In this document: piece by piece, positions 6,219-11,244 of the stretch
How positions within the stretch are numbered: position 1 is the first letter of the stretch
Layout: each line of letters starts with the position of its first letter
Origin: Spirochaetota bacterium
GTDB taxonomy: Bacteria; Spirochaetota; Spirochaetia; Treponematales; Treponemataceae
Length of the DNA: 11,244 nt
Direction: 5' to 3'
NCBI GenBank assembly: GCA_023393015.1
Contig: JAEWMY010000019.1
Location: 1-11,244, forward strand
Translations under genes and position numbers: made by a program
Notes under the pieces: generated by a model
What the model saw: the letters and a program-made list of their open reading frames with translations, nothing else
Told to the model about the DNA's origin: nothing
Databases searched by the model: none

Positions 6219-7043
6219 TTACTCCCCTTCCCGCTCCGCGCTTCCTTTAGCGAGTATCGCTATATACAGCGGGCCCGCTCCGGCCGAGGTATCGGGAAGT
6301 ATATGCACGCCGAACTCCGTTCTCTCTGGACGCAACTCCGGATACCTTCCCGACACCGAATAGGCGACGGAAGAAACCTCGTCCCCGTATTTTTTCGCGA
6401 GCCGGGCAACGACCCCGTCGTTCTCCTCGGACGAAAGGGCGCACGTCGCGTAAACCAGCACCCCTCCCGGCGCGAGCACGAGCCATGCCGAGGAAAGAAG
6501 CGACCACTGCCGCTGGGCGAGGTTCCTGATACGGGCGGGACTCCAATCCGACAGATGACGGCTGGACGCGAGAACGTGGCGCTCGGAGGAACACGGCGCG
6601 TCAAGCAATATCCGGTCGGCGGCGTCCCGTTCGTGACGCGCCCATCTCGCCGCGTCGAACCCGGTGACCGTCACGCGGGATAGCTTTGCGGGATCAAGAT
6701 GCTCCCCGAGAACGGCCGTAAGCCGACGTCGACGTTCGCGTGAAAACTCGTTCGAAACCAAAGTCGCTTCGTTCCCGAGAAGGCTCGCGAGCACGAGCGT
6801 CTTGCCTCCGGGAGCCGCGCAAAGATCGAGGGTCTTGCCGCCTGGAGGCGGAGCCGGTAACGAGAGGGCGGCTTCGACGCTTCCCGAATCGAGAAAGTAC
6901 GGCTTGACGAGCCCTTCTTCCCACGAAACCCGGGTCGCGGGGAGCGAAAGGGCCGACTTCAGGGCGGGCCATCGCGCGCCGAATCTCGCGGAATACCATC
7001 CTTCGAAGGCGATCTCACCCGACTCCCTCTTTTTGGCGCTCAT
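6219..7043 (-). CDS. NSUN4/RsmB-like RNA m5C methyltransferase
   Basis: A SAM-dependent RNA cytosine-5 methyltransferase of the NOL1/NOP2/Sun family, 274 residues. The Rossmann motif I is DLCAAPGGKT (73-82). Motif IV, DAPCSSERH (148-156), carries Cys151. Motif VI, VYATCALSSEEN (198-209), carries Cys201, the nucleophile position of the family. The two-cysteine arrangement is intact. The DAPCSSERH form, rather than DAPCSGTG, and the ending FGVHILPDTSAGAGPLY recall mitochondrial NSUN4-type enzymes, so an rRNA target is likely but unproven. There is no NusB-like N-terminal domain as in RsmB and no PUA-like tail as in RsmF. The ATG overlaps the upstream pseudouridine synthase stop (ATGA, 7040-7043), indicating translational coupling. 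It ends 16 bases from the convergent PilZ gene. Confidence 0.88.
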   Translation of the reverse strand: MSAKKRESGEIAFEGWYSARFGARWPALKSALSLPATRVSWEEGLVKPYFLDSGSVEAALSLPAPPPGGKTLDLCAAPGGKTLVLASLLGNEATLVSNEFSRERRRRLTAVLGEHLDPAKLSRVTVTGFDAARWARHERDAADRILLDAPCSSERHVLASSRHLSDWSPARIRNLAQRQWSLLSSAWLVLAPGGVLVYATCALSSEENDGVVARLAKKYGDEVSSVAYSVSGRYPELRPERTEFGVHILPDTSAGAGPLYIAILAKGSAEREGE

Positions 7044-7771
7044 GTCGTAGTTCCGGGAAAGGCGAGCCAGAGCGGATCGGGATTGTTGACGGGGGCTTCT
7101 ACCGAGACGTATTCGCCGGTACCTACGTCGCGAAAGGCTAACCTCGCGGCGTGAAGACGTATTCCGCCCGAACGCTCGCTTCTGCGCGCGCCGTATTTCA
7201 GGTCGCCCTTAATGGGCATGCCGACCGCGGCCAACTGTGCCCGAATCTGGTGTGTCCTGCCCGTATGGGGGAGTACCTCGAGGAAACCGTAGCTCTCACC
7301 CAGGCCGACCAGGGTCCATTCAAGCGCGGCGGCCTTCCAGCCGGGAGAACGCGGGGTTTCGGACAGGGGTAGCACGCGCGCGCGCGCGGCGAGTCTGTCG
7401 AATCGGATGCGATGCTCGAGCGTTCCCGTGGAAGCGGGAAACCCTTGCGGGGGGATTTCGACGATCGCGCGATAGAGTTTTTTCACCCGACGGTCGCTGA
7501 ACTGCTCGGATAGCGCGGCGCACGATTTCCCCGTATACGCGAGCAGTACGCATCCCGAAACGGGCTGGTCTATTCGGTGAACCGCGGCGAGTTCGGGAAG
7601 CGGTTTTCCTGCGAGACGTTCGAGTTCCGCCCGCACGGCTTCGACGACCGAATGCCCCTTGTCCCGTTCGCCCGTCTCGCATGTCTCGCCGATCGCCTTG
7701 TTCACGACGGCGCAATCCGCTCCGAGAAACAGAATCCTGCGTGAACCTGCCGTATCCGGTATATTCTCCAT
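7040..7771 (-). CDS. RluA-family pseudouridine synthase
   Basis: Isomerises uridine to pseudouridine in rRNA or tRNA; the target site cannot be predicted from sequence. The 243-residue protein shows the family core: AAVHRIDQPVSGCVLLA at 62-78, with catalytic Asp68 in the HRxD motif; VKKLYRAIV; and GRTHQIRAQLAAVGMPIKGDLKYGA near the C-terminus, the RNA-binding active-site strand and loop. It lacks the N-terminal S4 domain found in RluB/RluC/RluD-type enzymes, so it resembles the compact RluA type. The ATG at 7771 is 4 bases behind a GGGGG run (7776-7780). It lies 38 bases after the GH3 lipoprotein gene and overlaps the methyltransferase start by 4 bases, so the two RNA-modification enzymes are probably co-expressed. 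Confidence 0.92.
   Translation of the reverse strand: MENIPDTAGSRRILFLGADCAVVNKAIGETCETGERDKGHSVVEAVRAELERLAGKPLPELAAVHRIDQPVSGCVLLAYTGKSCAALSEQFSDRRVKKLYRAIVEIPPQGFPASTGTLEHRIRFDRLAARARVLPLSETPRSPGWKAAALEWTLVGLGESYGFLEVLPHTGRTHQIRAQLAAVGMPIKGDLKYGARRSERSGGIRLHAARLAFRDVGTGEYVSVEAPVNNPDPLWLAFPGTTT
7375..7388. repeat. (CG)7 dinucleotide run inside the pseudouridine synthase gene
   Basis: Seven perfect CG units encode an Ala/Arg-rich stretch (ARARV) of a variable loop. It is probably the product of GC-rich Ala and Arg codons, but an alternating CG run can form Z-DNA and slip during replication. No function is implied. Confidence 0.6.
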
Positions 7772-7809
7772 GCTACCCCCAACATCGAAATCAGTATTCT
7801 GCTTCCCTT

Positions 7810-8994
7810 CTAGCGGCGGACGGTATCCAAATACAGCGACCGAAGCGGAGTCGGAACGAGGCCGGCGGATATCTTTGTCGCGACGATCCTCGTTACCGCC
7901 CTATCAAGCGCTCGCGCGAACTCGGGGTCGCGTTCGGCTTCGGACACGATCGCCCGTGCGATTTCGCGCAAGTTGGGCGCTGACGTCATGACGAGATCGC
8001 ATCCGGCCCCGATCGCGAGAACCGCCGCGCGCGCGGCGTCATCCCCGCCCGACGATATCGAACGCATCGCGATGTCGTCCGTGATAACGAGGCCCGAAAA
8101 TCCGAGGCCTTCGCGCAGATACCCCGTGACGCCGCGACGCGAAAGGCAAAAGGGAACGTCCGGATCGATGGCGGTAACGCGAACGCCGGAAACGAGAATC
8201 GCCTGAAGGCCTTCGGCGACGAGCGGGGCGAACGACGCGAGATACCGTGAGTCAAGCTCGCGGAGGGAAACGTCAAGCTCGGTCGCCGACTCGTGAGGAT
8301 CGGCTACCGAGCTTCCGGGAAAATGCTTCGCGACGGGAACGACTCCCGCTCGCCGATACCCCTTCATCGCCGCGAGCGCGTACGAAGATGCTATGTCCGG
8401 CGTGGCGCCGTACGCTCGGTCTCCCAGGAAGTCCTTGCCCTCCCCGAGCCCCGGCTCGGCGACCGGCGCGAGATTCATAGAAATACCCAGGGATGAGAGC
8501 GAGCGTCCGGCGGCGAAATACAGGTCTTCCGCCGCCTCGGGCGCGAGATTCGCGCGAACAGATGCCGCCGAAGGAAGGCGTTTCGTCACGGCCGACGTCC
8601 TGAACACGGAACCACCCTCGTTGTCAACCGCGAAGAAGGGCGGTACGGGCGCGCCCAGTCGGGAAAAGGCGGCGTCGCAGGACGCGATATAGGAGCGAAC
8701 GGCGGCGGGAGACGGCGCGATATTATACCCGAACAGGATGACGGCGCCAGGAACGGTTCCCCTGAAATGCTCATGGAGATGCGGCGGAAACGATTCCCTT
8801 CCGTCTATTGAAGTCATCAGCGTCTGGGACGCCTTTTCAGCGAGGGTCATCCCGGAGACGATCCCCGTCGCGATGGCGGAGTACCATTCCGTCCGGGAGT
8901 AGGCGCGGGCGGCCCGAAGCCTTGCCTGACCGGAAGGCACGCACGAGACGAGACAAGCGAGCAGTGAGACGGAAACCGCAAGATGAATACGCAT
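7810..8994 (-). CDS. Glycoside hydrolase family 3 (NagZ-like) lipoprotein
   Basis: A 394-residue predicted lipoprotein. The signal peptide is MRIHLAVSVSLLACLVSC, with lipobox LVSC and Cys18 as the lipid-modified residue; the three-residue pattern is looser than the enterobacterial LAGC and typical of spirochaetes. The mature part is a GH3 barrel with DNEGGSVFR (124-132), AKHFPGSSVADPHES (222-236) and VITDDIAMRSIS (303-314), where an Asp (306 or 307) aligns with the catalytic nucleophile. Asp232-x-His234 matches the Asp/His acid-base dyad of NagZ-type beta-N-acetylhexosaminidases. The likely role is trimming GlcNAc-containing glycans or muropeptides outside the cytoplasm. Some NagZ positions differ (HFPGSS for HFPGHG; Gly270 where His is usual), so the substrate is uncertain. 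No Shine-Dalgarno precedes the ATG; its promoter overlaps the upstream terminator. Confidence 0.88.
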   Translation of the reverse strand: MRIHLAVSVSLLACLVSCVPSGQARLRAARAYSRTEWYSAIATGIVSGMTLAEKASQTLMTSIDGRESFPPHLHEHFRGTVPGAVILFGYNIAPSPAAVRSYIASCDAAFSRLGAPVPPFFAVDNEGGSVFRTSAVTKRLPSAASVRANLAPEAAEDLYFAAGRSLSSLGISMNLAPVAEPGLGEGKDFLGDRAYGATPDIASSYALAAMKGYRRAGVVPVAKHFPGSSVADPHESATELDVSLRELDSRYLASFAPLVAEGLQAILVSGVRVTAIDPDVPFCLSRRGVTGYLREGLGFSGLVITDDIAMRSISSGGDDAARAAVLAIGAGCDLVMTSAPNLREIARAIVSEAERDPEFARALDRAVTRIVATKISAGLVPTPLRSLYLDTVRR

Positions 8995-9002
8995 CGAACG
9001 AC

Positions 9003-9031
9003 AGTATAAAAAAAAGGCCGTCCTCTTGCAA
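9003..9031 (-). promoter_or_regulatory. Predicted promoter of the GH3 lipoprotein gene
   Basis: Minus strand: -35 TTGCAA (9031-9026), a 17-base spacer, and -10 TATACT (9008-9003). The -10 ends 8 bases before the ATG at 8994, so the predicted RNA has a leader of at most one or two bases. The -35 lies in the loop (plus one stem base) of the preceding terminator hairpin, and the -10 begins at the end of its U tract. Hexamer quality and exact spacing make it credible. Confidence 0.62.
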
Positions 9032-9039
9032 GGACGGCC
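9008..9039 (-). terminator. Intrinsic terminator of the decarboxylase operon
   Basis: A perfect 9-bp inverted repeat, GGCCGTCCT (9016-9024) and AGGACGGCC (9031-9039), encloses a 6-base loop. On the minus strand it is followed directly by eight T (9015-9008), a textbook Rho-independent terminator. It lies 48 bases after the oadB stop. A weaker hairpin (ACCGG/CCGGT, 9044-9059) stands just before it. Nothing else is seen in the stretch 9040-9086. Confidence 0.93.
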
Positions 9040-9086
9040 CAGTACCGGACGAACCCGGTCAGTAAGCTACAAGCGCGAACAGACCA

Positions 9087-10502
9087 TCAGTGTGCGACGA
9101 CGGTCGTAATTACCTTCGCGGCGGCGTCTCCGTAGGTCGCGATAAACACGCCCGCGGCGATAGCCGTTCCGATGACTCCCGCGACGTTCGGTCCCATCGC
9201 GTGCATGATGAGGAAGTTCGAGGGATCGTACTCGAGCCCGACCTTGTTCGAGACGCGCGCCGCCATCGGGACGGCGGACACTCCTGCCGAACCTATGAGA
9301 GGGTTGATCTTATCGCGAAGGAACAGATTCATGAATTTCGCCATGAGCACGCCTCCCGCGGTCGCGACCGCGAAGGCAAGAAGTCCGAGTACGATGATTC
9401 CGACGGCGTTAGGGTTCATGATCTTCTCGGGCGTCATCTGAGAGCCGACGCCGAGGGAAAGCATGATCGACACGATGTTAAGAAGCTCGTTCTCCATGGT
9501 CTTGGAGATTCGTTCCACGACTCCGATTTCCTTGACGAAGTTTCCGAAGGCAAGCATACCGATGAGCGGAGCGGCCGGCGGGATGAGAAGTATCGAAAGG
9601 ATGAGAAGGGAGATCGGGAACATGATCTTCTCCGCCTTGGATACGTGCCTCATCTGCTTCATCTTGATGGAGCGCTCGTGCTTCGAGGTAAGAAGCTTCA
9701 TTATGGGCGGCTGAATCATCGGGACGAGGGCCATGTACGAGTACGCGGCGACGGCGATGACGGCCATCATGTGCGGGGCAAGCTTACCAGAAAGGTAAAT
9801 CGAGGTGGGACCGTCGGCGCCGCCGATGATGGCGATGGCGGCGGCCTCGAACATGTTGTACTCGACCCCGGGAACGAGGTTGAGTACCGCGACGCCGAAG
9901 AGGGTGATGAACACGCCGAGCTGGGCGGCTCCACCGAGGATCGCGGTCTTCGGGTTCGCAATAAGCGGGCCGAAGTCGGTCATCGCGCCGATACCCATGA
10001 AGATGAGCATCGGGAAAAACTCGTTTCCGACGCCCGCGTCATAGATAATCTTAAGCATGCCCGAGTGCTCGGCGTACATGCCGCCCCCGGGGATGTTGAC
10101 GAACACGGTACCGAACCCGATCGGGACGAGAAGGAGGGGTTCGAAGCCCTTCGCCGCGCCGAGATAGATGATGAGAAAACCGACCGCCATCATGAGAAGG
10201 CGCTGCCATCCAGGAACGATGTCGATCTTGGTGGGATCGACGAGATCCGGCACCTCTTCCTGTCCGTTGGCAATGGCGTTAATACCGGTATTCTCGACCG
10301 TATTCTGGAGGAACTCGCCGACGGAGACCTTCGGCACGCCCTCGGATCCCGCTATGGGAACGTCAAGGTTAAAAATCGAGGGTCTGGGACCTTCCGAATC
10401 GGAGGCGAAGACCGTGCCGGCAACCGAGTACACAAGCGCGATCGCCAGGATCGCGAGCGTCACGTTGAGGACATGGCGGCTTTTTGCTTTTGATCCAATC
10501 AT
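9087..10502 (-). CDS. oadB: Na+-translocating decarboxylase beta subunit (oxaloacetate decarboxylase type)
   Basis: An integral membrane subunit that decarboxylates carboxybiotin and couples this to Na+ export. The 471-residue protein matches the family throughout: FEPLLLVPIGFG, FMGIGAMTDFGPLIANPKT, GGADGPTSIYLSGKLAP, AAYSYMALVPMIQPPIMK, NPLIGSAGVSAVPMAARVSNKVG and FLIMHAMGPNVAGVIG. Residues corresponding to Klebsiella OadB Asp203, Asn373 and Ser382 are Asp230, Asn400 and Ser409, so the Na+ and proton path is intact. The N-terminus is longer than usual: a hydrophobic helix (about 11-32, possibly a signal peptide ending VFA-SD) and about 60 polar residues precede the first family helix. An ATG at 10508 is in frame, but ATG at 10502 sits 7 bases from AGGGAG (10515-10510) and is preferred. 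The related methylmalonyl-CoA and glutaconyl-CoA decarboxylase beta subunits are alternatives. Confidence 0.93.
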   Translation of the reverse strand: MIGSKAKSRHVLNVTLAILAIALVYSVAGTVFASDSEGPRPSIFNLDVPIAGSEGVPKVSVGEFLQNTVENTGINAIANGQEEVPDLVDPTKIDIVPGWQRLLMMAVGFLIIYLGAAKGFEPLLLVPIGFGTVFVNIPGGGMYAEHSGMLKIIYDAGVGNEFFPMLIFMGIGAMTDFGPLIANPKTAILGGAAQLGVFITLFGVAVLNLVPGVEYNMFEAAAIAIIGGADGPTSIYLSGKLAPHMMAVIAVAAYSYMALVPMIQPPIMKLLTSKHERSIKMKQMRHVSKAEKIMFPISLLILSILLIPPAAPLIGMLAFGNFVKEIGVVERISKTMENELLNIVSIMLSLGVGSQMTPEKIMNPNAVGIIVLGLLAFAVATAGGVLMAKFMNLFLRDKINPLIGSAGVSAVPMAARVSNKVGLEYDPSNFLIMHAMGPNVAGVIGTAIAAGVFIATYGDAAAKVITTVVAH

Positions 10503-10514
10503 TGTCATTCTCCC

Positions 10515-11244
10515 TTACTTAATCTCGGCCAGGATCTGCCCGGCCGAAATCTGGGTTCCGGGCGCGACGAGGAAATGCACGGTTCCCGCGGCGGTCGCCT
10601 TGATTTCAAGTTCCATCTTCATCGACTCGATGATGATGATCGTCTGTCCGACGGCAACGGAGGAACCCGCGGCCGCGACGTGCTTGAGAAGCGTACCCGC
10701 GACGGGAGCGGGAATCGCGACTCCGCCGGAGGGCGCCGCAACGGCTACGGGAGCAGGGGCGGCTGCGGGGGCCGTGGCGACGGGAGCCGCCACGGGGGCT
10801 CCTCCGCCGATGGTCGCGATGACCTGCCCCGCGGTGATCTGGGTTCCGGGCTGAACGGCGAACTGCACGGGGCCGTCAGCGGTAGCCTTTACCTCAAGCT
10901 CCATCTTCATCGATTCGATGATAATGATCGTCTGCCCGGTCTTGGCCTGGGAGCCAGCGGCGACGGCGTGCTTGAGGAGGGTTCCGGCGACCGGGGCGGT
11001 AATGGTCGCGCCGCCCGAGGAGGCGGGAGCGGCTACGGATGCGACGGCGGAACCGGCGGCCTTGAAGCCAACGTTATAGGCGGTGCCGTTCACGTTGACG
11101 CTCATGGCCTCGCCGGGGGGACCGGCGACGACGTTGTAGTCCACGCCGTTAACCGACACGACGTAGGAGCCGCCGGAGGAAGAGGCCGAACCACCGGCCG
11201 CGGGAGCGGTGAACTTTACAGGGCCGTTGGCGCGTTCCTTGAAG
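10515..11244 (-). CDS. oadA: Biotin-carrying decarboxylase alpha chain, C-terminal part with two biotinyl domains (partial)
   Basis: The reading frame is open to the window's right edge, so the 5' part is missing; 242 C-terminal residues are visible. The first visible residues (FKERANGPVKF) look like the end of an OadA carboxyltransferase domain. A Ser/Gly linker and two VNG.xYNV strands follow. Then come two biotinyl domains (10809-11012 and 10521-10724) joined by an Ala/Pro-rich linker. Each carries ESMKME, with the biotinylated lysine encoded at 10905-10907 and 10617-10619. The carboxyltransferase half would move CO2 from the substrate to biotin, and the biotinyl domain would carry it to OadB. 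The TAA is 12 bases before oadB, so they form one operon. An apparent GTG start at 11159 is internal. Oxaloacetate is the likely substrate but cannot be proved here. Confidence 0.85.
   Translation of the reverse strand, partial: FKERANGPVKFTAPAAGGSASSSGGSYVVSVNGVDYNVVAGPPGEAMSVNVNGTAYNVGFKAAGSAVASVAAPASSGGATITAPVAGTLLKHAVAAGSQAKTGQTIIIIESMKMELEVKATADGPVQFAVQPGTQITAGQVIATIGGGAPVAAPVATAPAAAPAPVAVAAPSGGVAIPAPVAGTLLKHVAAAGSSVAVGQTIIIIESMKMELEIKATAAGTVHFLVAPGTQISAGQILAEIK
10521..10724 (-). repeat. Biotinyl-domain repeat, copy 2
   Basis: The second of two direct repeats within the alpha-chain gene, offset by 288 bases from copy 1 (10809-11012). By hand alignment the encoded 68-residue units agree at about 49 positions, including an unbroken 15-residue block from GQTIIII through ESMKMELE. 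Conservation at DNA level is also visible around the biotin-lysine codons. Confidence 0.9.
10809..11012 (-). repeat. Biotinyl-domain repeat, copy 1
   Basis: The first (N-terminal) biotinyl repeat of the alpha chain, with its lysine codon at 10905-10907. It ends in GQVIATI, and the Ala/Pro-rich linker to copy 2 is encoded between 10725 and 10808. Confidence 0.9.

Noticed and set aside
6199..6222. GTAAA/TTTAC inverted repeat between the convergent PilZ and methyltransferase genes as a terminator
   Set aside because: The stem is only 5 A/T-rich pairs with a 14-base loop and no U tract; too weak to call a terminator.
8023..8038. A 16-base perfect palindrome of C and G within the GH3 gene
   Set aside because: It lies in a run of Ala/Arg codons in a conserved protein segment; in such GC-rich coding sequence this is expected by chance, and there is no sign of a binding site.
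9090..10493. A 467-codon open frame on the plus strand, antisense to nearly all of oadB
   Set aside because: Its translation is an implausible Asp/His/Arg/Glu/Gly-rich mirror of the hydrophobic OadB protein, with no recognisable motif. It results from codon bias in a GC-rich gene, and OadB is unmistakable on the other strand.
10168..10854. A 228-codon plus-strand frame across the oadA-oadB junction
   Set aside because: Low-complexity Ala/Thr/Gly translation that is the antisense of biotinyl-domain linkers; it crosses two real genes and has no ribosome-binding site or motif.

Overview
The window is an ordinary-looking chromosomal segment of a moderately GC-rich bacterium with no mobile element, CRISPR array or RNA gene that I can see. 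The gene mix suggests a spirochaete (Treponema-like or a relative). It includes an infC-rpmI-rplT operon running into a ZapA region, a lipoprotein with a relaxed Leu-Val-Ser-Cys lipobox, a paired HD-GYP protein and PilZ receptor, and a Na+-pumping decarboxylase. That assignment is inference; no rRNA or other diagnostic marker is present.

Layout. (1) 60-3617, plus strand: translation genes infC, rpmI and rplT; a coiled-coil ZapB-like protein and ZapA (cell division); manA (mannose-6-phosphate isomerase); and a DUF188/YaiI-family PIN-like protein. Spacing is tight throughout, with stop/start overlaps or gaps of a few bases. (2) 3637-6202: a divergent pair sharing an 88-base control region. On the minus strand is a GAF-HD-GYP protein (predicted cyclic-di-GMP phosphodiesterase); on the plus strand is a PilZ-type protein (predicted cyclic-di-GMP receptor). 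(3) 6219-8994, minus strand: a GH3/NagZ-like lipoprotein, then an RluA-family pseudouridine synthase, then an NSUN4/RsmB-like m5C methyltransferase, with the last two overlapping by 4 bases. (4) 9008-11244, minus strand: the 3' end of a biotin-carrying decarboxylase alpha chain (probably OadA) with two tandem biotinyl domains, then OadB, then a strong intrinsic terminator.

The most interesting signals are regulatory and architectural. Overlapping divergent promoters sit between the HD-GYP and PilZ genes, with a 10-base homopolymer inside one spacer. The GH3 gene's promoter is built into the terminator of the decarboxylase operon. Three genes (manA, pilZ, GH3) lack a well-placed Shine-Dalgarno sequence and have a -10 hexamer 5-8 bases before the ATG, which suggests leaderless or nearly leaderless mRNAs. 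The PilZ motifs are split by about 200 residues with a GAF-like insert. The coiled-coil division protein ends in QMDIF, which looks like a sliding-clamp-binding motif. I did not find a wholly new multi-gene system.
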